DNA of 64,000 nucleotides from JAWCQZ01 sp038869515 [NCBI: Halobacteria archaeon] (GTDB lineage Archaea; Halobacteriota; Syntropharchaeia; JACQPP01): the NCBI GenBank assembly GCA_038869515.1, contig JAWCQZ010000009.1, positions 1-64,000 on the forward strand. The letters are read 5' to 3'. The translations under genes were made by a program, and so were the position numbers. Under the pieces are notes generated by a model. That model ran no database searches and was not told the DNA's origin. It saw only the letters and a list, made by a program, of their open reading frames with translations. Shown here one piece after another: positions 32,930 through 41,908 of the stretch (position 1 is its first letter; every line of letters starts with the position of its first letter).

Positions 32930-33963
32930 CTCTCTTCCTTGACAAGAGACCAAATCTGTTTTAAGGGCAATTCGGCCTGAATATCTTCAGGCAGTTTTTC
33001 ATAGTTCTCAAGAAGATTTTCTACTAATTCGTCGGCATTCCAAAGTCGGATTTGAAAATATCCTCTTTTGGCCTCATCGTATACTGACTTTTTAAAACCG
33101 CCCCAACAAATCAGTAGTCCCTTATCAGCTTTATGCGCAGTCATCACGCCTTGGAGTTCTCTTAGGACTTTTACGTCAGTGGGCTGGTCGCTTGATTTTA
33201 CCTGAACACAAATTCCCGGAGGATCAAAGCCCATAAGTCCCTTTCCGGCGAGAATGTCTACACCACCATCAGGACCTGGAGGCGAACGAAGAGTTTTGAA
33301 GCCTTGCGCTTGTAGAAGCGCATCAACAAGACGAGCCAGTTCATGCGATTTGAATCTTGTTCCGATGTGGCCCCGTATCTGGTCAAGTGCGCGCTCTTCG
33401 ATGTCAATCTCCGGCGCCTGTGTGTCTGTCGGCTCTTGGACTTCGGTAACCGTCGGCACTTGCGTTGCAGCAAAGGCAGTCTTTCGGCCTTCGATTATGT
33501 CTCTAATCCGTTCCTCGGCCCCATTACGTTCAATCTTACACACGGTCATAGCCGCCCCTAGTGAGTGGAGGATGTCTTGATCGAATTTCGAGCGAGGGAC
33601 ATCTTTCCATTTCCATTCGACGGGACGCGTGTGTCTGGCATAGATTTCAAGGTCGTCTCGATATTCGTATGGCCCTTTAATTTCTCCAAAAGCGATTATC
33701 CCCTTCCGCGTTTTCAGTGGAAGTCCCACAAGATCTCCAACTTGCATCCTGCTGAGAAAAGCCCAAATTTGGCCAACGTGGTTTGCAACCTTTCCAGGCG
33801 ATGCTTTGGGATAGGCTTTTTTGTAGAGACTTTCAAGTGCGTCACGTGAACTCACGCTCGATAGGTCCCGGAGTTCTCGCCAACTTATTACTGCGACATT
33901 CTGTTCTAATGCAATATTCTCTGCTTCGCCACTTCTTCCGCCACGGACCAACCAAACTCCCAT
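32926..33963 (-). CDS. Mrr-like restriction endonuclease
   Basis: A 345-aa protein of lower G+C. The N-terminal 160 residues look like a recognition domain (MGVWLVRGGRSGEAE, VGLPLKTRKGIIAFGEIKG) seen in predicted 'Mrr-cat' proteins. The C-terminal 130 residues are an Mrr-type PD-(D/E)xK nuclease: GPDGGVDILAG (D236) and CVQVKSS (Q254, K256). Mrr enzymes cut foreign or modified DNA. No methyltransferase is adjacent, which fits a type IV-like or modification-dependent role. A ttaaattaaa box lies about 23 nt upstream. Confidence 0.82.
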   Translation of the reverse strand: MGVWLVRGGRSGEAENIALEQNVAVISWRELRDLSSVSSRDALESLYKKAYPKASPGKVANHVGQIWAFLSRMQVGDLVGLPLKTRKGIIAFGEIKGPYEYRDDLEIYARHTRPVEWKWKDVPRSKFDQDILHSLGAAMTVCKIERNGAEERIRDIIEGRKTAFAATQVPTVTEVQEPTDTQAPEIDIEERALDQIRGHIGTRFKSHELARLVDALLQAQGFKTLRSPPGPDGGVDILAGKGLMGFDPPGICVQVKSSDQPTDVKVLRELQGVMTAHKADKGLLICWGGFKKSVYDEAKRGYFQIRLWNADELVENLLENYEKLPEDIQAELPLKQIWSLVKEES

Positions 33964-33980
33964 CGAGAAACAACTCCCTC

Positions 33981-34976
33981 TTAAATTAAATCTTCCGGTC
34001 CGTTGGCAGGGTATTTTAATTGCGGCCTCACGGACTGTGCAATTCGAAGTAGGAACGTATCCGTTCTCTCACTCTTCTCCAAGTGCACGCCAGCCCCCTC
34101 GAACACCGTCAGCCCAATCGACTCCCTCCCCGAAAACCACCCGCTCCTCGAATTATAGTACATCCACAGGTCGTCCCCGACGCGCTTCGCATCCAACTGG
34201 TAGACGAGCCCCCGCTTCCACTTTTTCCCCGGGTCGGGCTCCAGCAACGGCTTGGGAAAGAGGGGCTCCCACTTGATTCCATCTCCCGACCTCAGCGCCC
34301 AGATGGCCGACCGCGTCTTCCCTTCCCGGTCGCGGAACATCGTGTTCTGGAATCCCAGCAGCCCCCCGTCGGCCCCGCGGTAGACCTTGATGCCCCCGGA
34401 ACTCATGTTTCGCCATGGGTCGTCGTCGCGCGGGACGAGAATCGGCTCCGGCCGCCGCTCGAAAGGGCCCAGGGGCCCCGGCCCCTCTGCGAGCCCCAGC
34501 ACCTTCGGTTCGTAAACCCGCACGTCGGGGAGCCAGACCCGGTCGGCGCCGTAGTAGAGGAGGCAGCGCCCCTTCCACTTCACCACGGCGGGGTTCTTCA
34601 CCGTCCGGTTTTCCCAGGGCAACTTCGCCGCGAGGATCTCCTCGGGCGGCCCCCAGCGCCGAAGGTCCTTCGAGCGCCGCGCCACGATGGTCGAGGTCGG
34701 GGGCTTGCCGTGCTTCCGGTAGTAGAGGTAGAACTCAGGCCCGTCCTTCAGCAGCATCGGGTTGAAGCCGAACCACCAGTGGTCGCGGGCGCGCCTCCAG
34801 CGGAGGCCGTCTGGCGATGTGAAGTGGCTGATGCGGACCGCGCTGCAGGTGAACATGTGCCACTTGCCATCCGGACTCTCGCTTGCGGTTGCGACGGCAG
34901 GGTCCGCGTAGACCCACCGGAAACCGGGGCCCACGACGGGATTGCCCGGATGGTCCCGGGCGGGCCAGGGCTCCAT
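33981..34976 (-). CDS. Five-bladed beta-propeller glycosidase-like protein
   Basis: A 331-aa protein with blade-like repeats typical of GH43/GH130-type folds: WVYADPAVATASESPDGKW, an acidic residue in the first blade, FYLYYRKHG, VKNPAVVKWKGRCLLYYG and LWMYYNSRSGW. It has no signal peptide. It could hydrolyse or phosphorolyse a glycan, or only bind one; I cannot assign the family number. It starts 2 nt after the stop of the 112-aa gene upstream, so they form an operon. Confidence 0.7.
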   Translation of the reverse strand: MEPWPARDHPGNPVVGPGFRWVYADPAVATASESPDGKWHMFTCSAVRISHFTSPDGLRWRRARDHWWFGFNPMLLKDGPEFYLYYRKHGKPPTSTIVARRSKDLRRWGPPEEILAAKLPWENRTVKNPAVVKWKGRCLLYYGADRVWLPDVRVYEPKVLGLAEGPGPLGPFERRPEPILVPRDDDPWRNMSSGGIKVYRGADGGLLGFQNTMFRDREGKTRSAIWALRSGDGIKWEPLFPKPLLEPDPGKKWKRGLVYQLDAKRVGDDLWMYYNSRSGWFSGRESIGLTVFEGAGVHLEKSERTDTFLLRIAQSVRPQLKYPANGPEDLI

Positions 34977-34978
34977 CC

Positions 34979-35317
34979 CTACTCGGGCTTGCGGGGCTTG
35001 AGGAGCCGCTCGATGGGGGCGCGGATGGCGGGCGGGAGCCGGTTGAGGACCCGGTCCTCATACATCTCCACCGCCTCCCGGACCGTGTCGGCGAACGCCT
35101 CCGTGAGGACCTGGGTCACCTCGGTCAGGTCGCCCTTCCGGATGTCCTGGCGGTATGCCCGCAACTCCTTCTGGATGCGCTTCCGGGCCCCCTCGAAGAG
35201 GTGGTAGAGATCGGGGTCGAGGTTCTGGAGGATGCGTTCGAGCGCGCTCTCCCGCGGGGGCTTCCGGGGGGCCCTCCGGGAGGCGGTCTTCCCTCCTTTC
35301 CTCGCTTTCCGGCCCAC
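34979..35317 (-). CDS. Hypothetical helical protein, 112 aa
   Basis: A basic N-terminal tail (VGRKARKGGKTASRRAPRK) is followed by a predicted all-helical domain (ALERILQNLDPDLYHLFEG; VTQVLTEAFADTVREAVEM). No family recognised. The GTG start at 35317 is supported by a tttaata box about 26 nt upstream (near 35343) and by the lack of other starts. It lies in an operon with the propeller protein. Confidence 0.6.
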   Translation of the reverse strand: MGRKARKGGKTASRRAPRKPPRESALERILQNLDPDLYHLFEGARKRIQKELRAYRQDIRKGDLTEVTQVLTEAFADTVREAVEMYEDRVLNRLPPAIRAPIERLLKPRKPE

Positions 35318-35385
35318 GGGTATGGGGGATGTCCGGAGTCTATTAAACTTGACCTGACCCGGGGCCTCCGGGAGGGGCTGCCGGG

Positions 35386-36786
35386 TCAGAAAATCTTGCC
35401 GGGGTTGAGAATCCCGCCCGGGTCGAAGGCCGCCTTGATGCGCCTCATCAGCCCGATCTCCTCGGGGCTGAAGGCGAGTTTCAGGTATTCGCGGTTGACC
35501 GACCCGATGCCGTGCTCCGCCGAGATGGTGCCCCCGAGGGCCACGACCCTGCGGTAGACCTCCTCGACCGCCTTGTTGACGGTGTCGCGCCACTCCGCGG
35601 TGTTCCCTTTCATCACCATCAGGTGGATGTTTCCGTCCCCCGCGTGGCCGAACGCGATGGTCTCGAAGGCGGGGTATTTCGCCTTGACCTCGTCGAGCGC
35701 CTTGAAGAAGTCCGGAACCTTCGACCGGGGGACCACGACGTCGGGGGCGCGCATCACCCGGGGCCGCAGGATTTCGCCGAAACTGTCGCGCATCTTCCAG
35801 ATGCGCTGGACCTTCGCCGCGGTGTCGCAGACGGCGACCTCCCCGCTCGCCAGCCGCGCGCACGCCTCCCCCACCTTGGCCGCCTCCGCCTCGACCGCCC
35901 CGGGGTCGGTCCCGTCCACCTCGACGAGGGCGACGACGTTCCCGTCCCCGACGGCGTAGGACTCGCCGGTTTTCTCCTCCACGGCCCGGACGGCGGCCCG
36001 CTCCATCAGTTCGAGGGTGCGGGGGACCACCCCCATCCGGAAGAGTTCGGGGCCGAGGCGGGCGGCGGAGCGCATGTCGGCGAAAGGGGCGACGAGGGTC
36101 CAGGAGTGGGCGGGGAAGGGGCGGAGGCGGAGGGTGAGTTGCGTCACCACGGCCAGGGTCCCCTCGGAGCCGATGAGCAACTGGGTGAGGTTGTAGCCGG
36201 TGCTGCTCTTCACCAGTTTCCCTCCGGACCGGATGACCTCGCCCGTCGGCAGGACCGCTTCGCACCCGAGGACCCAGTCGCGGGTGACGCCGTACTTCAC
36301 CGCCCGCGTCCCCCCCGCGTTGTGGGCGATGTTTCCCGCGAGGGTGGAGGAGCCGCTCGTCGGGAGGTCGGGGGGGTAGAAGAGGCCGACCGCCTCGACC
36401 GCCTCCTGGAGGGACCGGGTCGTGACCCCCGCCTCGACCACGGCCGCCATCGCGTCCCGGTCGATGTCGAGGATGCGGTTCATCCGGTCGAGGGTGAGGA
36501 CGACTCCCGCCTGCACCGGCATCGCTCCGCCGCTCAGGCCGGTGCCGCCGCCGCGGGGGGTGACGGGGACCCGCGCCTCGTTGCAGAGCCTCAGCACCCG
36601 CGACACTTCCTCGGTGGACCCCGCCCGCACCACCGCCTCGGGCATGCGGAAGATCACGTTCGTGGCGTCGGTGGCGTGGCGCTTCAGGGAGTCCTTGTCG
36701 GCCAGCACGTTCTGCGACCCCACGATGCCGCGGATTTTGTCCAGAAACTCGGGCGTCGCCTTTCCGTACTTCGACTGCGCGGCCAT
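35386..36786 (-). CDS. FAD-linked oxidase, GlcD/D-lactate dehydrogenase type
   Basis: A 466-aa flavoenzyme oxidising a 2-hydroxyacid such as glycolate or D-lactate. The FAD-binding PCMH domain has VPVTPRGGGTGLSGGA and TSGSSTLAGNIAHNAGGTRAVKYG; the C-terminal half has the substrate/metal motif FGHAGDGNIHLMV and ends with FDPGGILNPGKIF, both family signatures. There is no fused Fe-S domain, so a separate electron acceptor is expected. It shares an AT box at 36802-36814 with the divergent tRNA. Confidence 0.92.
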   Translation of the reverse strand: MAAQSKYGKATPEFLDKIRGIVGSQNVLADKDSLKRHATDATNVIFRMPEAVVRAGSTEEVSRVLRLCNEARVPVTPRGGGTGLSGGAMPVQAGVVLTLDRMNRILDIDRDAMAAVVEAGVTTRSLQEAVEAVGLFYPPDLPTSGSSTLAGNIAHNAGGTRAVKYGVTRDWVLGCEAVLPTGEVIRSGGKLVKSSTGYNLTQLLIGSEGTLAVVTQLTLRLRPFPAHSWTLVAPFADMRSAARLGPELFRMGVVPRTLELMERAAVRAVEEKTGESYAVGDGNVVALVEVDGTDPGAVEAEAAKVGEACARLASGEVAVCDTAAKVQRIWKMRDSFGEILRPRVMRAPDVVVPRSKVPDFFKALDEVKAKYPAFETIAFGHAGDGNIHLMVMKGNTAEWRDTVNKAVEEVYRRVVALGGTISAEHGIGSVNREYLKLAFSPEEIGLMRRIKAAFDPGGILNPGKIF

Positions 36787-36801
36787 GCCCTATCCTCGGT
36801 G

Positions 36802-36814
36802 TTTATCTATTTTA
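36802..36814. promoter_or_regulatory. TATA-like region for tRNA-Arg and FAD oxidase
   Basis: tttatctatttta is centred about 25 nt before the tRNA 5' end and 22 nt from the oxidase start on the other strand, so it may serve both. Confidence 0.5.
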
Positions 36815-36832
36815 GGCTTCCAGAGAGGCAGA

Positions 36833-36906
36833 GCCCCGGTGGGCTAGTCCGGATATACTCCGAGCCTGCGGAGCTCGGGACCCGAGTTCAAATCTCGGCC
36901 GGGGCA
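36833..36906 (+). tRNA. tRNA-Arg, anticodon GCG
   Basis: A 74-nt tRNA without CCA: acceptor GCCCCGG/CCGGGGC with discriminator A, anticodon arm CGAGC-CTGCGGA-GCTCG giving anticodon GCG (reads CGC/CGU), T arm CCGAG-TTCAAAT-CTCGG. The D arm is weak: GGCT faces TACT with only two of four pairs, although the loop AGTCCGGATA keeps the GG. It is the only tRNA I find in the window. Confidence 0.9.
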
Positions 36907-36922
36907 CACCCCTTAGAGGGGA

Positions 36923-36947
36923 GGAGGGGGGCTCCGCCCCCCCCTCC
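36923..36947 (+). terminator. GC hairpin downstream of tRNA-Arg
   Basis: A GGAGGGGGGC/GCCCCCCCCTCC stem with a TCC loop and slight asymmetry, 17 nt after the tRNA. It could help termination, but it is the same hairpin type found inside mutY, so it may be a repeat element. Confidence 0.4.
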
Positions 36948-36973
36948 CTCCATCGGACCGGCGTGATTGAAAA

Positions 36974-37258
36974 TTATTTTTTCAACGACTCGATGAACTC
37001 GTCGATGGGGATGGCGGGCAGGGTCTCCGACTCGAAGTTCCCGGTCTCCGCGAGGAGCGCGCTGATTTTTGCAGCGGTCTTGGCGTCGGGGGCCTCGAAG
37101 AGCGCGATGAAATCGTAGCGCCCGAGGGTGGCGTGGAGGGAGAGCATCTTCCCGCCGTTCTTCTCCATGATGGAGCGGGCCTCGGCGCGGATTTTGTCTA
37201 GGTTGCGCACGCTCCTCGCCGCCTGGGAGGTGAGCCGGGTAAGACGGATGAAGAGCAT
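36974..37258 (-). CDS. GYD-domain protein
   Basis: A 94-aa ferredoxin-like protein matching the GYD family, with the characteristic LGRYDFIALFEAPDAKTAAK (about 47-66). The family is widespread in archaea and bacteria and has no agreed function. Its ATG overlaps the stop of the dienelactone hydrolase gene by one base (TGATG), so the pair is translationally coupled. Confidence 0.75.
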   Translation of the reverse strand: MLFIRLTRLTSQAARSVRNLDKIRAEARSIMEKNGGKMLSLHATLGRYDFIALFEAPDAKTAAKISALLAETGNFESETLPAIPIDEFIESLKK

Positions 37259-38067
37259 CACGCCCCCTTGAGGTTGCGGTCCAGGAAGGCCACGGTCTTC
37301 GCCCAGGCGTCCTGCGTCTGGTTCGGGGCGTAGTTCGCGCCCGATGGGTTCGCGAAGGCGTGTCCCACTCCCGGGTAGACGTGGATTTCGTTGGGGATGG
37401 AGAGGGAGTCGAGGGCACGGTCGAACTCCTGGACGCGGGAGACCGGGATGGAGGCGTCCTTGTCGCCGAAGACGCCGAGGACCGGCCACCGGATGGCGGA
37501 GAGCCGGGCCGAGTCGTTCACCAGACTCCCGTAGTAGATGACCGTCGCGGCGAGGGGCTCGCCGCTCAGGGCGAGTTGCAGGGACTGCCCGCCGCCGAAG
37601 CACCAGCCGAGGGAGGCGATGCGGGGCGCCCCCTCCCGGGCCCGGAGGTGGGCGGCAGCGGCCCGCAGGTTCTCCACCGCGCGGGTGGCGTTCAGGGAGG
37701 AGACCTGCCTCCGCGCCTCGTCAGGAGTGGCGGCGACAGAGCCGAAGAGGTCGACCGCAAGCACCGCGTAGCCCTCGGAGGCGAGTTGCCGGGCCATGGC
37801 GCGGATGTTGTCGTTGAGCCCCCACCACTCGTGAATCATGACGACCCCGGGGTAGGCGCCGGGGGCCGCGGGCCGGGCGAGATATCCCGCCGCGCCCTCG
37901 AAGTAGGAGAGGTTATCGGCGCGGACCTCCAGGCCCCCGGGCCGGGTCAGGGCCTCGACGTTGGTCGCGGAGGGCGCGGGGGGCGTCGCCGGGGCCGCGG
38001 GCGGAGACTGGATGCAGGCGGACGCCAGGAGCAGGGCGAGGAGGACCGGCAGGAGGGGGGGCTTCAT
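37258..38067 (-). CDS. Dienelactone hydrolase-family lipoprotein
   Basis: An alpha/beta hydrolase of 269 aa with a lipoprotein signal (LLALLLASAC, lipid-modified Cys about 18), so it sits outside the cell membrane. The catalytic triad is Cys in SLGWCFGGGQ, Asp in FGDKDASIP and His in PGVGHAFANP, the Cys-Asp-His set of dienelactone hydrolases. The substrate is unknown and family members act on many esters. The start is fixed by the signal peptide. Confidence 0.87.
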   Translation of the reverse strand: MKPPLLPVLLALLLASACIQSPPAAPATPPAPSATNVEALTRPGGLEVRADNLSYFEGAAGYLARPAAPGAYPGVVMIHEWWGLNDNIRAMARQLASEGYAVLAVDLFGSVAATPDEARRQVSSLNATRAVENLRAAAAHLRAREGAPRIASLGWCFGGGQSLQLALSGEPLAATVIYYGSLVNDSARLSAIRWPVLGVFGDKDASIPVSRVQEFDRALDSLSIPNEIHVYPGVGHAFANPSGANYAPNQTQDAWAKTVAFLDRNLKGA

Positions 38068-38104
38068 GGAACGTAGGTGCGAGGGGCCGCTCAAAAATCT
38101 TGGC

Positions 38105-38320
38105 TCACACCCTCTCCAAGGTGGAAAGGACCCGCTCCTTGAACCGGTCCACGTCCACGCCCACCGCGACCTCCACCAGGGCCCCGGAGCCCTCCCGGAC
38201 CTGCCCACGGCGGAGGGGGTCGGTCCGCACTTCCAGCCGCAGTCTCTCGGTCCCGGCGAGCGAGGGGTCGAGAGCCGCCGCCACGGCGAGGGTGCCCCGC
38301 AGGGGGAGGACGAGGGGCAC
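38105..38320 (-). CDS. Small hypothetical protein, 71 aa
   Basis: A short beta-alpha ORF (LPLRGTLAVAAALDPSLAG ... VEVAVGVDVDRFKERV) beginning at GTG 38320. The pattern faintly resembles KEOPS Pcc1, but the diagnostic C-terminal region is not convincing, so I leave it unnamed. The palindromic gtttaaac at 38329-38336 is well placed for the divergent gene at 38361 but only about 13 nt from this start, so the true start may lie downstream. Confidence 0.4.
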   Translation of the reverse strand: MPLVLPLRGTLAVAAALDPSLAGTERLRLEVRTDPLRRGQVREGSGALVEVAVGVDVDRFKERVLSTLERV

Positions 38321-38360
38321 GGCGGAATGTTTAAACCGGGGCCCCTTTTGACTTTGCTCC

Positions 38361-38594
38361 ATGCGCCCGCTCGCCTTCCTCGGGGTCGGCATGGCCTTCT
38401 ACTACTTCCTGCCGGTTTTGGGCATCGTCGGGGACGACCTCGCGACGTTCCACATCGGGCCCCGGACCGGCCAGAGGCTCGCGGAGGCTTACCAGAACCT
38501 CCAACTCCACATGTTCGCCGTGGTGGCTCTGGCGCTCCTCGCCCTCTGGGCGTTGAGGACGGTCCGCCGGGACCGGGAGACGGACGCCCGCTAA
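38361..38594 (+). CDS. Small two-helix membrane protein
   Basis: A 77-aa protein with two transmembrane segments (PLAFLGVGMAFYYFLPVLGI and FAVVALALLALWAL) joined by a soluble loop with a conserved-looking PRTGQRLAEAYQNLQLH, and a basic C-terminus. No family recognised. A TATA-like tttaaacc sits 27 nt upstream. Confidence 0.55.
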   Translation: MRPLAFLGVGMAFYYFLPVLGIVGDDLATFHIGPRTGQRLAEAYQNLQLHMFAVVALALLALWALRTVRRDRETDAR

Positions 38595-38782
38595 CTGAGC
38601 CGCACCGGGCGCTTGCAGGAGGGGCAGGCGCCAGATTCCTTCGAGATGTCGTGGCCGCACCCGCGGCAGGAACGGGGCGCGCCGGCGGGGGCCGCGACGG
38701 GGCGGGCCTTCGCCGGGGACTTGCACCCCGGGCAGACCCAGAAAGCGGGGATGAGGGCCCGGCCGCATCTCTGGCAATACAT
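38591..38782 (-). CDS. Double zinc-ribbon protein
   Basis: A 63-aa protein consisting of two CxxC...CxxC ribbons: YCQRCGRAL/WVCPGCKSP and SCRGCGHDI/GACPSCKRP. Such DZR proteins mediate protein or nucleic acid contacts; no specific role can be given. It overlaps the convergent membrane-protein gene by 4 nt at its 3' end. Confidence 0.65.
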   Translation of the reverse strand: MYCQRCGRALIPAFWVCPGCKSPAKARPVAAPAGAPRSCRGCGHDISKESGACPSCKRPVRLS

Positions 38783-38935
38783 CCGGAGGGGTGGACGGGG
38801 ATGAATTAAACCCAGCGGTCCGTTGCCTCCCGGGAACCGGCCCGGATATGCGGCCTGCCGATGGCGAAAACAGGACTTCGGACCTGCCCTTCTTCCGGCG
38901 AAACTATATTAGGGTCCCGCCGGGAACGGGCTCCC

Positions 38936-39739
38936 ATGACCGAACTCGGGAAGCGCATCCGCATGGAGCGCATCATCAACCGGAAGGACGGCAACACGGT
39001 CATCGTCCCGATGGACCACGGGACCTCGATGGGGCCCATCCCGGGCCTCGAGTCCATGACCAAGACCGTGGACGCCGTGGCCGACGGAGGGGCCGACGCG
39101 GTCCTCATCCACAAGGGCATCGCCCGCGCCGGCCACCGCGGCTACGGCCGGGACGTGGGGCTCATCATCCACATCTCCGCCTCCACCAGCCTGGGACCCG
39201 ACCCGCTCGACAAGGTCCCGGTGGCCACCGTCCAGGAGGTGGTGAAGATGGGGGCCGACGCCATCTCGGTCCACGTCAACGTGGGGGCCGACTGCGAGGC
39301 GCGGATGCTCCGGGAGCTGGGCGAGGTCTCCCGCGAGTGCATGGAGTGGGGGATGCCGCTGGTCGCGATGATGTACCCCCGCGGCAAGAAAATCAAATCG
39401 GAACACGACCCGGACCACGTGAAGCACGTGGCGCGGCTCGGGGCGGAACTGGGCGCGGACATCATCAAGACCCCATACACGGGGAACCCCGACACCTTCG
39501 CCGACGTGGTGAAGGGGTGCCCGGTCCCCGTGGTCATCGCCGGGGGCCCGAAGATGAACTCCGACTCCGACGTCCTGGAGATGGTCCGGGACGCGATGGA
39601 GGCGGGGGCCAAGGGGGCCTCCATCGGCCGCAACATCTTCCAGCACGCCGACCCGACCGGGATGACCCGGGCGATTGCGAGGGTGGTCCACGGGACGGCG
39701 ACGGTGAAGGAAGCGCTGAAGGAAATCAAGAAAAAGTGA
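38936..39739 (+). CDS. 2-amino-3,7-dideoxy-D-threo-hept-6-ulosonate synthase
   Basis: Class I aldolase-type transaldolase that starts the archaeal alternative route to 3-dehydroquinate and aromatic amino acids. The 267 aa include [12 protein letters not shown], the proton-relay tyrosine in VAMMYPRG, the Schiff-base lysine in DIIKTPYTG and the phosphate-binding [10 protein letters not shown]. Fructose-bisphosphate aldolase of the DhnA type is the close alternative; the [14 protein letters not shown] start favours ADH synthase. A ctatatta box lies about 27 nt upstream. Coupled to the PSH gene by GTGA. Confidence 0.85.
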   Translation: MTELGKRIRMERIINRKDGNTVIVPMDHGTSMGPIPGLESMTKTVDAVADGGADAVLIHKGIARAGHRGYGRDVGLIIHISASTSLGPDPLDKVPVATVQEVVKMGADAISVHVNVGADCEARMLRELGEVSRECMEWGMPLVAMMYPRGKKIKSEHDPDHVKHVARLGAELGADIIKTPYTGNPDTFADVVKGCPVPVVIAGGPKMNSDSDVLEMVRDAMEAGAKGASIGRNIFQHADPTGMTRAIARVVHGTATVKEALKEIKKK

Positions 39740-40671
39740 GCGCCGAGACCCCGACGCCGGAATCCAAAGAGCCCGGGGAGGCCCCGCCCCGCACGCCGCT
39801 GATCGCCATGGGGGGCATCCTGGCGGCGACGCTCTTCGGCGCCCTCGCCATGACCCTCCCGTTCCGCCAGGCGCCCCCCGAGGTCCTCGAGCCCCTCCAG
39901 GCCTTCGCCGACCCCTCCAGCGCCGCCAACATCGGGTGGATCGTGGCCATCATGCTCGGCTTCACCCTCCTCTTCCTCGTCCTCATCAAACTGGAGAGAA
40001 AGGTCTCCTTCCGCCTCATCCTACTCGGGACCATCGGCCTCATCCTCCACACCGGCCTCCGCCTCGTGGTCGGGGACCTTCCCGCCGTCGCTGTGGCCGC
40101 GGGGCTGGTGGCCCTCCTCTACGGCTACCCGGAGTGGTGGGTCGTGGACGTCGTCATGCTCCCGGTCGCCGCCTTCGCGGCGTGGCTCTTCGGCATCAGC
40201 CTCGTCCTGCCCCTCGTCCTCGGGCTCCTCGTCGCCCTGGCGGTCTATGACTACCTCGCGGTCTATCGCACGGGCCACATGATTTCCCTGGCCGAGGGAG
40301 TCATGGAACTGAAGGTCCCCATCCTCTTCGTCCTGCCCCGCAAGCCGGGGTTCTCGTTCCGCGGGCAGACGAAATTCATCGGGGGGGACGAGGCGTTCTA
40401 CATGGGCCTGGGGGACGCCATCATCCCGGGAATGCTCGCGGTGACGGCCAACATGCCGAACGTGAACCCCGGCCTCGAGGCGGCTCCGGCGCTCGGGGGG
40501 TTCGCCACCCTCCCCGCCCTCGGCGCCGCCCTCGGGACCCTCGCGGGCTTCGCCCTCCTCAGCCGCTACGTGGGGCGCGGCAAGCCCCACGCGGGGCTGC
40601 CGTTCCTCAACTCGGGAGCCATCGCGGGGTTCTTCATCGGCGCCGCGGCCGTTGGGGTCCGGCCGTTCTGA
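39736..40671 (+). CDS. Presenilin-like A22 intramembrane aspartyl protease
   Basis: A 311-aa archaeal PSH/DUF1119 protein with nine hydrophobic segments. The catalytic aspartates are in AVYDYLAVY (D172) and [11 protein letters not shown] (D227), matching YD and GxGD. The PAL motif reads PFL here (GLPFLNSG, about 289). It should cleave within transmembrane helices; substrates are unknown. It starts at GTG inside the stop of the preceding gene. Confidence 0.85.
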   Translation: MSAETPTPESKEPGEAPPRTPLIAMGGILAATLFGALAMTLPFRQAPPEVLEPLQAFADPSSAANIGWIVAIMLGFTLLFLVLIKLERKVSFRLILLGTIGLILHTGLRLVVGDLPAVAVAAGLVALLYGYPEWWVVDVVMLPVAAFAAWLFGISLVLPLVLGLLVALAVYDYLAVYRTGHMISLAEGVMELKVPILFVLPRKPGFSFRGQTKFIGGDEAFYMGLGDAIIPGMLAVTANMPNVNPGLEAAPALGGFATLPALGAALGTLAGFALLSRYVGRGKPHAGLPFLNSGAIAGFFIGAAAVGVRPF

Positions 40672-40710
40672 GCCCCCGAGAACCTTAACCCATCCGCACA
40701 ACCGGTGACT

Positions 40711-41697
40711 ATGCCCAAGCCCCGGAGCCGCGCGAAAGCGGGCCGCTCGATTGGAGGGGGCCCGCTCCCGGTCGTGGACTGCGGCGGCACCTGGCTCAAG
40801 GGCGCCCGGGTGGACGGGCGCGGGACCCTCGGCGGCCGGGAGCGGAGGCCGACCGGGGCCCAGCGGGGCGTCGGGACCGTGGCCGAGAACCTGGCGGCGC
40901 TCATCCGGGACCTCGCGGGGGGGCGGAAGGTCGCCGCCGCCGGCATCGCCATGCCGGGCTCCGTGGATGCGGCCCGCGGAATCGTCCACCAGTCCCCCAA
41001 CTTCCCCGGAGTCCGGGAGTTCGGCCTCGGGCCCCTCCTGGCGACGAAGGTGGGGGGGAAGGTGGTCGTGGAGAACGACGCGAAGGCCTACGCCATCGGC
41101 GAGATGTGGAAGGGGGCGGCGCGGCCCTACCGCTCCTTCCTCTGCCTCACCCTCGGGACGGGGCTCGGCGGGGCGGCCATCCTCGACGGCCGCCTCTGGC
41201 GCGGCGTCCACAACATGGCGGGCGAACTTGGCCACACCCCGCTCCACGCCGACGGCCCCCCCTGCACCTGCGGGAGCCGGGGGTGCCTCGAGGTCTACGC
41301 GAGCGCCCGCGGGCTCCAGCGCGCGTTCGAGACGGCCAAGGCGGACGGCAAGAGGACTTCCATTGAGGCGGCGGAGCCGACCCCCGAAGAGATGGCCCGG
41401 GCTGCCCGGGAAGGGGACCCGGCGGCGCGGGAGGCGTGGGAGGCCCTGGGCCGGAGGCTCGGCGCGGGAATCGCCGGACTTCTCAACGCCTTCGACGTGG
41501 AGGCGGTCGTCGTCGGCGGCGGACTCTCGACCGGGTGGGACCTCTTCGGCGAGTCGGCCCGCCAGCAGGTCGGGGCCCGGGCCTTCCGCCTGGTGGCGGA
41601 GAAGGCGCTCATCGTGCCGGCGGAACTGGGCGACGACGCGGGGGTCATCGGGATGGCGCGGCTGGCGCGGGCGAGGCTTGAGGGAAGGCCGCTCTGA
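40711..41697 (+). CDS. ROK-family sugar kinase
   Basis: A 328-aa ROK kinase, probably glucokinase. The phosphate-1 motif is VVDCGGTWLKGARV, the catalytic Asp is in VVENDAKAYAIGE, ATP contacts lie in LTLGTGLGGA, and the ROK zinc motif is HxnCTCGSRGCLE. The start at ATG 40711 avoids two extra residues from a GTG at 40705; a ccttaacc box is about 25 nt upstream. Hexose specificity cannot be told from the sequence. Confidence 0.9.
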   Translation: MPKPRSRAKAGRSIGGGPLPVVDCGGTWLKGARVDGRGTLGGRERRPTGAQRGVGTVAENLAALIRDLAGGRKVAAAGIAMPGSVDAARGIVHQSPNFPGVREFGLGPLLATKVGGKVVVENDAKAYAIGEMWKGAARPYRSFLCLTLGTGLGGAAILDGRLWRGVHNMAGELGHTPLHADGPPCTCGSRGCLEVYASARGLQRAFETAKADGKRTSIEAAEPTPEEMARAAREGDPAAREAWEALGRRLGAGIAGLLNAFDVEAVVVGGGLSTGWDLFGESARQQVGARAFRLVAEKALIVPAELGDDAGVIGMARLARARLEGRPL

Positions 41698-41707
41698 GCC
41701 CCACAAA

Positions 41708-41908
41708 TCATTGCCGGGTGCGCTCGCGCCACATTCCCTCCACCCGCGGGTGGACCCTGCACGCTATGGCCACCCCGGTGGGCGGGGGCTCGTCCTTCGA
41801 CAGTTTCACGGGCTCTTCCACCATGCGCTTCCATCCCCACTTGGAGTAGCGCGCTTCGGGGCGGTCCCCTAGGTAGGCCAGAATCTTCGCTCGCGCGTCA
41901 GCGGTCAT
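41708..41908 (-). CDS. Hypothetical protein, 66 aa
   Basis: A small ORF (MTADARAKILAYLGDRPEAR...) with plausible composition and a helix at the start, bordering the AT-rich island. No family is recognised. It may be genuine or the remnant of a longer gene cut at the island edge. No clear TATA box lies at the expected distance. Confidence 0.35.
   Translation of the reverse strand: MTADARAKILAYLGDRPEARYSKWGWKRMVEEPVKLSKDEPPPTGVAIACRVHPRVEGMWRERTRQ

Noticed and set aside
36923-36947. tRNA gene as integration site for an element to its right
   Set aside because: No integrase and no repeated copy of the tRNA 3' end nearby; genes to the right are ordinary.
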